Source: an uncultured Lachnospiraceae bacterium
GTDB lineage: Bacteria > Bacillota > Clostridia > Lachnospirales > Lachnospiraceae
Reading direction: 5' to 3'
NCBI GenBank assembly: GCA_905236365.1
Contig: CAJOPP010000272.1
Location: 1-7,880, forward strand
DNA length: 7,880 nucleotides
The translations under genes and the position numbers were made by a program. Within the stretch, counting starts at the first letter, position 1. Each line of letters opens with the position of its first letter. Under the pieces are notes generated by a model. It did not search any database. It was not told the DNA's origin and saw only the letters and a program-made list of their open reading frames with translations. This document shows positions 1-7,178 of this stretch, one piece after another.

Positions 1-2408
1 TTCATTTTACTTTTTTTCATAACAAGAATCGGATGCAACATTAAAGCTTTCGATATTGCATGAATCCATGGCCTGATCCGTCCGGCACGAGCAAGGTGTT
101 CAGTTCCATTCACAATAAAAGTGGTGCGAATTCTCTTCTTTACCTGCTCAAGCTCCTGTATCAGCATCTCTGCCGTAACATCTTCATTTGCACGGCGATT
201 TGCATACAGTACCAAAAGCCCCATTCCACAGGTCAAATGTCCGGAGTCAATCACGGTCACATTCTCAAACGCCTTGGACGCTTCCACAGCATTCTCATAT
301 CCTTTACTTACATGCTGTGCTGCTGCGATATGAATAATATGCTGTGCTTTGGTAAGCTGATCCGCAAAAAACAACTCATATTCTGAGACTTCCGCCGCCT
401 CTGATCTGGCCATCTCTCTCCCATCTCCCATATACGCAAGGATTCCATCTGAGTCTGTTTCCACACCGTCCAAAAAATATCCGCCTTCCGTATGTAAATG
501 GTACGGCAATATCGGAATATTCAATTGCTTTACCATCTGTTTTGGGAGATCACACGTACTATCTGCCGTGATAAGCACCGAGATCTTCTTACGGTGTTCT
601 TTTACCAGCGTACCTAAGTCTCCCATCAATTCAAATTCACTTGCAGACTTCACCAGTTCCTTTGGAAGATGTTTCCTAAGCTCCTCTTCTAACAATTCCC
701 CGCTGACAGGCTTTAACAGATAACCATCAAATCCTTCCCGATAATAAAGAGCCTGACTATCACTTCCCGCATTGGCAGTCAATGCAACAACCGGCGTTTC
801 TTTATTCAGCCCCCCTACCTGTGACCGGATCTTATGAAAACATTCGATTCCATCCATGCCCGGCATCAGATGATCCATAAAAATCATGTGATAATCTGTC
901 TGTACCGTTTTGCGAAGTGCTTCCTCACCACTGGATGCGGTATCAATCTGAACTTTGGTATCCCGTAATAATTTGGTCGCAACCATCTGATTGGTTTCAT
1001 TATCGTCTACGAGCAACACACGTGCTTCCGGAGCTTCAAAGCTTTGCTTATAATGCTCATGCAGATGCATTGCATGTCTTTTTTCCAGATTCACCTGCCC
1101 AATTTCACTTGAATCTGCAATCTCCTGCTCTAATTCAACAATAAAAGTCGTACCCTTTGTATAAACACTGTTTACTGTAATCTGTCCCCCCATAAGATCC
1201 ACAAACTGTTTCACAATTGCCAGTCCCAGTCCGGTTCCCTCAATATAACGATTCTGCTTCTGATCCACTCTTCTGAACGCTGTAAACAGATAAGGAATAT
1301 TTTCTTTTTTAATACCCATACCCGTATCTGATACAGAATATGTCACCTCCACCTTGTTTCCTGTAGCCTTTTTGCACTGAATCGATAGCGTAACAGAACC
1401 TTCCTGTGTATATTTTATTGCATTGCTAAGGATATTGAGGAGGATCTGCTTGATCCGCACTTCATCCCCATAAAGTTGTGCCGGCATTGTCTGGTCAATA
1501 TCCACATGAAATTCCAGCCCCTTCTCCTTTGCCCGAATCCAGATCATACTCACAATATCCGACAGCATATCTCCCACATCATATGCCACCGGTATAATGT
1601 TCATCTCGCCTGACTCTATTTTGGACATATCCAGAATGTCATTCACAACAGAAAGAAGCATTCTACTGGCTGCCTGAATATTTCTGGCATCCTCTGCCAC
1701 TTCATCTGAAATATCTTCTCGCATGATCATCTCATTGAGACCAATGATCGTATTGATCGGAGTCCGGATTTCATGACTCATATTGGTAAAAAAGCGATTC
1801 TGGGACTGGTTAATCTCTTCAATCTCTTTTTTCTGTTCATTGGCAAGACGCCGCTCCGAAAGAAAAATATCAGATTCAAAAATAAACAGTGCACTGATCA
1901 TGGCACTAACAAGCAATAACGATATCAGAGAATCCAGATATGCCGCCTGCACAGACTGCTCCGGCACCAAAGACGGATAAAAACAGGCTATATAATAACA
2001 GACTGAAATACTTACAAAAGCACATCCATAAAGAATATATCTCATTTTTCCATATACACTCAGACTAATAAAAGCAATGCAAATGATAAACCATAAAGCC
2101 CCTCCGCTATACAGCCCTCCCCTTGAAATATATTGTACAGGAAACACAACAAAAATAAGCAGTAATCCTACTATTACGGCTCCAATCCTTGTTTTTCCTT
2201 TTCGAATGGAGATGTCGGTAATCAAATAAAATAACAAAAAACCAATTATCAATGTGATTATAATAAACGCATTGTCACTCAAAAAATAATCAATACAAAT
2301 TGCCAAAAAGAATGATATCAACGCCACGGAAGTCAACAACCGGAACATCCTCTCCTGGAGATCCAGATTGGGATCTTTGATGGCTGCTATTATTTTCTTA
2401 GGGTGCAT
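1..2408 (-). CDS. Membrane hybrid histidine kinase-receiver-DegV fusion protein (C-terminus cut by window edge)
   Basis: My own translation from the ATG at 2408 stays open for 802 codons to the left edge. Residues about 24-177 form roughly six hydrophobic helices, followed by a short coiled linker (184-205). A HisKA H-box SHEIRTP has H212. The HATPase domain shows N325/N329 in NILSNAIKYT, D361 in DTGMGI and the G2 loop GTGLGL at 391-396. A receiver (about 463-580) has D468/D469, phosphoacceptor D512 in MDHLMPGMDG, T544 and K566-P567. From about 609 a DegV domain begins: TADSTCDLP at 614-622, YFLDG at 644-648, VIDSG at 719-723, and LARAGRI at 772-778 followed by HPILVMK. About 85 residues of a usual 280-residue DegV domain should lie outside the window. 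No HPt domain is present. DegV/FakB proteins normally bind fatty acids; the Ser/Thr ligand loops look altered here. The start is well fixed by GGAGG seven bases upstream and the TGATG overlap with the preceding kinase gene. Domain calls are firm; the signal sensed is unknown. Confidence 0.93.
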   Translation of the reverse strand, partial: MHPKKIIAAIKDPNLDLQERMFRLLTSVALISFFLAICIDYFLSDNAFIIITLIIGFLLFYLITDISIRKGKTRIGAVIVGLLLIFVVFPVQYISRGGLYSGGALWFIICIAFISLSVYGKMRYILYGCAFVSISVCYYIACFYPSLVPEQSVQAAYLDSLISLLLVSAMISALFIFESDIFLSERRLANEQKKEIEEINQSQNRFFTNMSHEIRTPINTIIGLNEMIMREDISDEVAEDARNIQAASRMLLSVVNDILDMSKIESGEMNIIPVAYDVGDMLSDIVSMIWIRAKEKGLEFHVDIDQTMPAQLYGDEVRIKQILLNILSNAIKYTQEGSVTLSIQCKKATGNKVEVTYSVSDTGMGIKKENIPYLFTAFRRVDQKQNRYIEGTGLGLAIVKQFVDLMGGQITVNSVYTKGTTFIVELEQEIADSSEIGQVNLEKRHAMHLHEHYKQSFEAPEARVLLVDDNETNQMVATKLLRDTKVQIDTASSGEEALRKTVQTDYHMIFMDHLMPGMDGIECFHKIRSQVGGLNKETPVVALTANAGSDSQALYYREGFDGYLLKPVSGELLEEELRKHLPKELVKSASEFELMGDLGTLVKEHRKKISVLITADSTCDLPKQMVKQLNIPILPYHLHTEGGYFLDGVETDSDGILAYMGDGREMARSEAAEVSEYELFFADQLTKAQHIIHIAAAQHVSKGYENAVEASKAFENVTVIDSGHLTCGMGLLVLYANRRANEDVTAEMLIQELEQVKKRIRTTFIVNGTEHLARAGRIRPWIHAISKALMLHPILVMKKSKM

Positions 2409-2420
2409 CAGCTTACCTCC
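2406..2420 (-). promoter_or_regulatory. Ribosome site and one-base TGATG overlap between the two kinase genes
   Basis: On the minus strand GGAGG (2420-2416) sits seven bases before the ATG at 2408. It lies inside the last codons of the upstream kinase, whose TGA stop (2410-2408) shares its A with the new ATG. This is a classic stop-restart arrangement and implies coupled translation of the two kinases. Confidence 0.85.
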
Positions 2421-5176
2421 TCAATAATTCTGTTTACTTTTTCAACTGCAGATTTCAGGTCAAATTCTGTCACATCATACTCCACTTTCTCAAGAAGCTT
2501 GGAAATAGCCCGATTCTGATAATGATACGCAGCCAGCTCTTTGATCATGGATTCTGCTTTATCCGCTTCAAAAGTCTCCATACTTTTTTCCAGTTCATGA
2601 AGTCGTTCCAACAACTCCTCCTTGGAAAGTGCTTCCCGTCCTTCCTGCGGAGACTGCTCGGAAACACCCACGGCATCTAAAATATTCTGCACATCCGTTG
2701 CATATTTCCACATCAATTCTTCCTGATGGTCATGGATGTAAGAAAAATCGCCCCTTTTTGCCGCTTCCTCTGCATCACGAGCCAGCTCAGAGAGGGTCTC
2801 TGCACCAATCGTCCTTGCAGTACTTTTCAGGGCATGTACCCGGATGCGATAATTTTCAAAATCTTCTTTCTCATAATACTCAGAGATTTCTTTGCCCTTT
2901 GCCTCTGCATCTTTTGCAAACTTGGTAATCAATTCAATATAAAACGCTTTGTCATTTCTACAATATTTAATTCCCTCTACGGTATTTATACCACGCTTGG
3001 ACAGATAGTGCAAAGCATCTGCTTTCTCACCCGAAACATCCGTTTTCTTATCCGAAACACCTGCATCTGCAATCGCTTTGTTCTCCCTGTCACCACCCGT
3101 TTGAAGCTCTTCTTCGTCCACAAAATAGATGGAAGATTTTGGAAGAACTTTCCGAAGGACCCTCTCCAACTCTGTATATTCAATCGGCTTTGAGACAAAT
3201 CCATCAAACCCTTCTTCCAGAAACATTTCTTTTGCACCACTTACCGCATTTGCAGTAAGAGCCACAACATTAAATTGTTTGCCAAGATCCTGTTCCAGCT
3301 TTCGAATATGCTTAATCGTCTCCACACCATCCATTACCGGCATCATGTGATCCAGAAAAATAATGTCAAAATCTTCTTTCTCACACTGTGCGATTGCCTG
3401 CATGCCACTGGTTACCGTCTTTACGGTCATTCCATAATCTTTGAAGATTCCTTCTGCCACTACCAGATTCATCACTTCATCATCCACAACAAGTGCCTGA
3501 ACATCCTTGCAAAGCATCCGTTTTCCCATATAATCTATGGTTCTCTCCTCGCCTGCATTCATAATATTCATCACAGGAAAACAGAAAAATGGCTTTCTTA
3601 ATATCTTAATTTGGCTGTTCGCTTCTAAAGTAAATGAAGCATCGGCAATCACAATCACTTCCATACTCTCTTCCAAAGAATCAAAATATCCGGTATTTTC
3701 CACATATTCCTCTTTTCCGATAAACAGATGTGTCAACCGGTAGATTCTTTGTAATTTTTCCAGATCATGGATATCAGATACACGGTGCAGGGAAATATTC
3801 AGCCCCGTTACCATATTCTCTATCATCTCATTATAATATTCCCGCACTTCCGGATTCTCATATCTCTCCGGCTGAAACAGGCAACCTACATTTAAAGCCG
3901 TGCGATTCTTTACCTCCATACAAGGCGATGAATCGATAACATGCTGCGGAATACTGATCTGCACAGTCGTTCCTCTCCCTTTTTCACTATCAATCCGCAT
4001 AAAACCTCTCATTGCCTTCGTCAATCCGTACACAATGGAAAGCCCCATTCCAAGACCTCCTACTTTCCTGCTTCTGCCGGAATTGACCTGATAGAACCGT
4101 TCCGTAATCCTTTCAATTTCCTCCGCATCCATTCCAATTCCGGTATCCTTTACCTGAATACACAGGTTAATTCCATAGGACTTCCTGATTGCATAGATGT
4201 GTATATAAATACCTCCTGTTTCTGTGAATTTGATTGCATTGCTAATCAGATGCCGCAGTATTTTCTTGATTTTTCCGCCATCTCCAACCAACAATGATGG
4301 TATGTTGGAATCCACATCAAAGATGACTTCTTTATTTTCCTCCTGAAAAAGCATTTGATTTTCGCTAATAAAATCATTCAGCACAGAAGAGAGCATGTAT
4401 CCCTCTTCACTGATCTTGATTCTACCGGTATCAATTTCCGTATAATCTAAAATATCTCCGACCTGCTCCGCTAAACGATATCCTGCTTTCTGCACAGAAA
4501 GAATATCCTCCCGAAGCCCGGTATCCTTCACCTTTTTCAGCATAACGGAAGTAATACCGGTTACTGCATTGATTGGAGTCCGTAACTCATGCGACACATT
4601 CGTAAGAAAATCTTCTGTCCGTCGATTGACTTCTTCCAACTCCTGAATTCTATCGATATAATCCTTTTTTTCATAATCCGATTTGTTAATAATCACCTTT
4701 GCAATCCTGCCTGCCATATAAACAATCACAATATGCATAAGAAGTCTGCTAACGCTAGTGGCATCAAAATCGATGTTCCAGTCCATGGTAACAGCAAGGT
4801 TATAAAGCATTGTAATATAAAAAGTTGCCAAACTCAGGTTGACAAATCCTTCTACATTCGTCATGGAAAAAATCAAGATCATTACCGCCATACCCGGTGC
4901 AAGATCATAAAGGACCGACTCATGAATACCATAAAAGAAAAAGGTAATCATCATGAGAATAACATAGATCCAAAGCCTGTTATTTTCCGGTATTTTCTGC
5001 GTAAAATACAAACTCCAACTGGCAATAATCCCAATGACCATCAATACAGACGGCCATGTTTCCCATTGCAGAATCCAGGATTCAACAATCAGAATTACAG
5101 AAAAGATCGTATAGACGACCAAAATTGTAAGATGTGTCTTATTTACTGTTTCATTAAATTCATTTTTTTTATCCAC
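2408..5176 (-). CDS. Membrane hybrid histidine kinase with pseudo-receiver, receiver and HPt domains
   Basis: This 922-residue protein is a multistep phosphorelay kinase. About six hydrophobic helices span residues 15-164 with no large extracellular domain, then comes a coiled linker (167-187). HisKA has H196 in SHELRTP. The HATPase domain has SNAIKFT at 312-318, DTGIGM at 344-349 and GGLGMGL at 373-379; the first N-box asparagine is replaced by H309. Residues about 427-541 resemble a receiver that has lost its acidic pocket and phosphoacceptor but keeps a K528-P529 pair, so I call it a pseudo-receiver. A complete receiver follows (about 560-678): D565/D566, D609 in FLDHMMP, T641, K663-P664. 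After an acidic linker (686-720) an HPt domain carries H781 in RVHALKSTA. A helical tail (850-922) ends the protein. The start is a GTG directly after the TAA of the HD-GYP gene; no in-frame ATG occurs before residue 46, which lies inside the membrane region. It is likely the central relay protein of the operon; its input signal is not evident. Confidence 0.94.
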   Translation of the reverse strand: MDKKNEFNETVNKTHLTILVVYTIFSVILIVESWILQWETWPSVLMVIGIIASWSLYFTQKIPENNRLWIYVILMMITFFFYGIHESVLYDLAPGMAVMILIFSMTNVEGFVNLSLATFYITMLYNLAVTMDWNIDFDATSVSRLLMHIVIVYMAGRIAKVIINKSDYEKKDYIDRIQELEEVNRRTEDFLTNVSHELRTPINAVTGITSVMLKKVKDTGLREDILSVQKAGYRLAEQVGDILDYTEIDTGRIKISEEGYMLSSVLNDFISENQMLFQEENKEVIFDVDSNIPSLLVGDGGKIKKILRHLISNAIKFTETGGIYIHIYAIRKSYGINLCIQVKDTGIGMDAEEIERITERFYQVNSGRSRKVGGLGMGLSIVYGLTKAMRGFMRIDSEKGRGTTVQISIPQHVIDSSPCMEVKNRTALNVGCLFQPERYENPEVREYYNEMIENMVTGLNISLHRVSDIHDLEKLQRIYRLTHLFIGKEEYVENTGYFDSLEESMEVIVIADASFTLEANSQIKILRKPFFCFPVMNIMNAGEERTIDYMGKRMLCKDVQALVVDDEVMNLVVAEGIFKDYGMTVKTVTSGMQAIAQCEKEDFDIIFLDHMMPVMDGVETIKHIRKLEQDLGKQFNVVALTANAVSGAKEMFLEEGFDGFVSKPIEYTELERVLRKVLPKSSIYFVDEEELQTGGDRENKAIADAGVSDKKTDVSGEKADALHYLSKRGINTVEGIKYCRNDKAFYIELITKFAKDAEAKGKEISEYYEKEDFENYRIRVHALKSTARTIGAETLSELARDAEEAAKRGDFSYIHDHQEELMWKYATDVQNILDAVGVSEQSPQEGREALSKEELLERLHELEKSMETFEADKAESMIKELAAYHYQNRAISKLLEKVEYDVTEFDLKSAVEKVNRIIEEVS

Positions 5177-5189
5177 TTATTTCTCCCTC
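5174..5189 (-). promoter_or_regulatory. Ribosome site fixing a GTG start, abutting the upstream stop
   Basis: AGGGAG (5188-5183, minus) lies six bases before the GTG at 5176-5174 and overlaps the last codons (MREK) of the HD-GYP gene, whose TAA occupies 5179-5177. There is no intergenic base. This supports the GTG start and translational coupling. Confidence 0.75.
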
Positions 5190-6202
5190 ATACCATAATT
5201 CGTATCTTCTCTCATCATTGAAATCATAATCTCTGCAAAAAAGGGATCAAACTGTATTCCCTTTCCTTTCTCCAGTTCCTTAAAAACAACTTCCTGCGGT
5301 AAAACATCCCTGTAACTTCTGCGGGATGTCATGGCATCATACGCATCTGCCACCGCAATGATCCGTGCCTCTTCCGGGATATTCTCCCCTTCAAGTCCGT
5401 CCGGATAACCTTTTCCGTCATACCGTTCATGATGCCATCTGGCTCCTATCACAAGTTGCGGAAATTCTGTAATATTTTTTAAGATCCGTGCCCCCATCAC
5501 CGGATGATTCTTAATCACGTCAAATTCTTCATCAGAAAGTTTTGCCGGTTTATTGATGATTGCATCCGGTACTCCAATTTTACCCACATCATGCAAAAGA
5601 CCCATCATGTAGATCTCTTCCTGCCTCTTGCTGTTATATCCCGCTCTCCTGGCAATCTCTCTCGCATACTCCGCCACTCTTGTGGAATGACCGTTGGTAT
5701 ATGTATCCTTTGCATCAATAGTCCCTGACAATGTCTGAACGATCTGCATGGACATCCGCTCATTCTTCTCATGCTCAGCAAGAAGTTCTGACGTCTTTTT
5801 CTCTACTTCCTGCGCCAGATTTGTCTGCAGATGAATCAACTGCATAGCATGTCTTACGCGAAGCAGCAATACCTCCGGTATAAACGGCTTCCGCACAAAA
5901 TCCATCGCTCCCACAGAAAGTGCCTTCGTCTCAGTATCAATATCATCATCTGCCGTCAGAAAAATCACCGGTATATGCCGGATATCCTCCCATTCTCTAA
6001 GCCTTCTCATCACTTCAAAACCGTCCATCCCTTGCATATGAACATCCAGCAAAATGAGATCCGGTCGATTTTCCGACAGAAACTCTAACAATTCCTCACC
6101 CGATCGCAAACAACTGACTCTCATCTTTTCTTCACTGAGGATATGACTTGCCACCCGTAAATTGGACGTATCATCATCTACGACTGTGATCCAATCCATC
6201 AT
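5177..6202 (-). CDS. Response regulator with HD-GYP cyclic-di-GMP phosphodiesterase output
   Basis: The 341-residue cytoplasmic protein has an N-terminal receiver (about 4-120): acidic residues D9/D10, phosphoacceptor D53 in ILLDVHM, T83 and K105-P106. A helical linker (about 121-150) leads to an HD-GYP domain. The HD-GYP signature is complete: H172 in GHSTRVA, H204-D205 with K208 in HDVGK, H233 in NHP, H257-H258 in HHERYDGKGYP (GYP at 265-267), D286 in VADAYDAMTS, and FDP at 318-320. With all metal-binding positions present it should hydrolyse c-di-GMP (by family knowledge), with activity set by receiver phosphorylation. It is the first gene of the operon and its partner kinases follow immediately, so the HPt of the next gene is the obvious phosphodonor. 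Two ATGs occur in tandem at 6202 and 6199. I chose the first: AAGGTGAT (6215-6208) lies five bases upstream of it. Confidence 0.96.
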   Translation of the reverse strand: MMDWITVVDDDTSNLRVASHILSEEKMRVSCLRSGEELLEFLSENRPDLILLDVHMQGMDGFEVMRRLREWEDIRHIPVIFLTADDDIDTETKALSVGAMDFVRKPFIPEVLLLRVRHAMQLIHLQTNLAQEVEKKTSELLAEHEKNERMSMQIVQTLSGTIDAKDTYTNGHSTRVAEYAREIARRAGYNSKRQEEIYMMGLLHDVGKIGVPDAIINKPAKLSDEEFDVIKNHPVMGARILKNITEFPQLVIGARWHHERYDGKGYPDGLEGENIPEEARIIAVADAYDAMTSRRSYRDVLPQEVVFKELEKGKGIQFDPFFAEIMISMMREDTNYGMREK

Positions 6203-6393
6203 CTGTTATCACCTTCCTACTTCCATGTACTAAGCACCTTCAAAATCCATTACCATTTCCCAATTGTGCACCTCCGAAACCATTCATTCCATCCTTCAGA
6301 GGATTGCCCATCCTATTATCGGATTGTATAAAATCCATCTTATCCATCCATGATTCATTTCTCTTTGTTGTCCCGATAGCACTTGCCCAATTT
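6203..6393 (-). promoter_or_regulatory. About 190-base 5' leader of the HD-GYP/kinase operon
   Basis: If transcription starts about seven bases after the -10 box at 6400-6405, the leader runs from near 6393 to the ATG at 6202. It is purine-rich with several GGATGG-like repeats. It contains GATTGTATAAAATCC (6322-6336, plus-strand reading), nearly identical to a palindrome upstream of pfl. It also overlaps a 53-codon open frame (6401-6240, minus) that ends before the HD-GYP ribosome site. I see no terminator hairpin in it and no recognisable riboswitch. Confidence 0.55.
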
Positions 6394-6399
6394 AATTTC

Positions 6400-6427
6400 A
6401 TTATACCACAACTATGTTGATTTTCAA
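6400..6427 (-). promoter_or_regulatory. Promoter of the HD-GYP/hybrid kinase operon
   Basis: On the minus strand TTGAAA (6427-6422), a 16-base spacer and TATAAT (6405-6400) match a housekeeping sigma-A promoter. TGG just before TATAAT gives an extended -10. It points toward the three-gene operon, and no other comparably good promoter was seen between it and the first gene. Confidence 0.75.
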
Positions 6428-6429
6428 CA
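6415..6429. promoter_or_regulatory. Perfect palindrome over the -35 box (candidate operator)
   Basis: TGTTGA (6415-6420) and TCAACA (6424-6429) are exact inverted arms around a TTT centre. The site covers the whole -35 hexamer of the operon promoter, a position where a bound repressor would block polymerase. The cognate regulator is unknown and none is encoded in the window. Confidence 0.45.
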
Positions 6430-6749
6430 ATGATATTCTGCTCGCTTTTACTATTTTCATCATATTCACCATTCTAAACTTCAAATAACTTTATTCATTT
6501 GTTTTTTGCTACAATTTATTCAACATTTTTCCGGAATAAATTATAATATTTTATCAATCAGTCAGAATTATCATCGTAGAACCCCAATGTCAGTAACTTA
6601 CGCTTTTTCGTTACCCCATCCGATGTCAAATCAAAGATTTGCCGCCACCTCCACCCAACGAGGAAGTCTCAGGTTAATACCATTGATAGAGACCTGTAAT
6701 AACGACATTATCAGACAACTGTTACCGAACGCTATCAATTTCAGGCAAC
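6430..6749. other. Gene-free intergenic stretch with inverted repeats; possible small RNA
   Basis: No credible protein gene was found on either strand. The first 120 bases are very AT-rich; the rest is more mixed. Visible structure: a tight hairpin CAAATC-AAA-GATTTG at 6627-6641; ATTGATAG (6682-6689) paired with CTATCAAT (6732-6739), with an inner GTAAT/GTTAC pairing; and GTCTC/GAGAC arms within about 6666-6693. A weak plus-strand promoter (TTCAAC, 17 bases, TATAAT, about 6519-6547) would give a transcript of about 240 bases ending at the 6750-6788 terminator. This is suggestive but unproven. Confidence 0.3.
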
Positions 6750-6788
6750 AAAAAAACTTCTGCCACTCTTACATGTCAGAAGTTTTTT
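6750..6788. terminator. Strong bidirectional intrinsic terminator
   Basis: AAAAAACTTCTG (6751-6762) and CAGAAGTTTTTT (6777-6788) are a perfect 12-base inverted repeat around a 14-base loop. In both directions the stem is followed by a run of T. It lies about 90 bases downstream of the DUF1858 stop, so it most likely ends that minus-strand transcript. It could equally end a plus-strand transcript from the 6550 region. Confidence 0.9.
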
Positions 6789-6879
6789 ATTCTTTTTGTT
6801 TTTGATTGAAAAATTGAGAACTTACTCTTATTGCGTTGTTCTGTCCGGATGGATGTCCATCACCCTAATGTCATCCCAT

Positions 6880-7092
6880 CTATGCTTCTTTCTTAGCAAG
6901 ATATTCATTGATATCCTTCAATAGTACATCAACATCCATACCATGAACCTGTGCTGCTTCCTCTAATGTCTCAGCCTGTGAAGCCGGACATCCCGGACAG
7001 TGCATTCCGTTTGACATTAAAATTGCTGCATTACCCGGATCAATAGCAATAATCTCTCCGATTAATGTATCTTTATTAATTGTCTGTGCCAT
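6880..7092 (-). CDS. DUF1858 small redox-disulfide domain protein
   Basis: This 70-residue soluble protein matches the DUF1858 family (the 'hybrid cluster protein-associated redox disulfide' type). The hallmark is the paired cysteine motif HCPGC, with C32 and C35, after a short helical region (DTLIGEIIAIDPG...) in which the family shows a conserved acidic start and a hydrophobic helix. The length equals the usual single-domain size, so it appears complete. By family knowledge it is thought to act as a redox or metal-linked accessory in anaerobes, but no specific reaction is established. The ATG at 7092 follows an AGGAGG nine bases upstream. It is a single-gene unit with its own promoter (7179-7207) and terminator (6750-6788), divergent from pfl. 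Confidence 0.93.
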   Translation of the reverse strand: MAQTINKDTLIGEIIAIDPGNAAILMSNGMHCPGCPASQAETLEEAAQVHGMDVDVLLKDINEYLAKKEA

Positions 7093-7178
7093 AATCTCAT
7101 TCCTCCTAATATCTGTTCTGTAGCATCAAATACTCTACTCGGCATAATCTACGAAAATAGTATTGCCATAACAACGCT

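Noticed and set aside
2629..5221. Several 60-210 codon plus-strand open frames across the kinase genes
   Set aside because: They are antisense shadows of clearly coding minus-strand genes, with no domain signatures or ribosome sites of their own.
6300..6393. Cyclic-di-GMP (GEMM) riboswitch in the HD-GYP leader, suggested by GGGCAAG and GGGACAACAAAG
   Set aside because: The conserved core and paired helices of GEMM-I/II are not present; only short purine-rich words match.
6421..6472. Tiny minus-strand frame (about 23 codons, from about 6471) ending TAATG at the 53-codon frame
   Set aside because: The TAATG overlap is a by-product of the TATAATG promoter sequence; there is no ribosome site and it lies upstream of the assigned transcription start.
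6506..6805. 99-codon plus-strand open frame between the signalling operon and the DUF1858 gene
   Set aside because: No ribosome site before its ATG, it runs through the terminator hairpin, and its translation shows no domain-like pattern.
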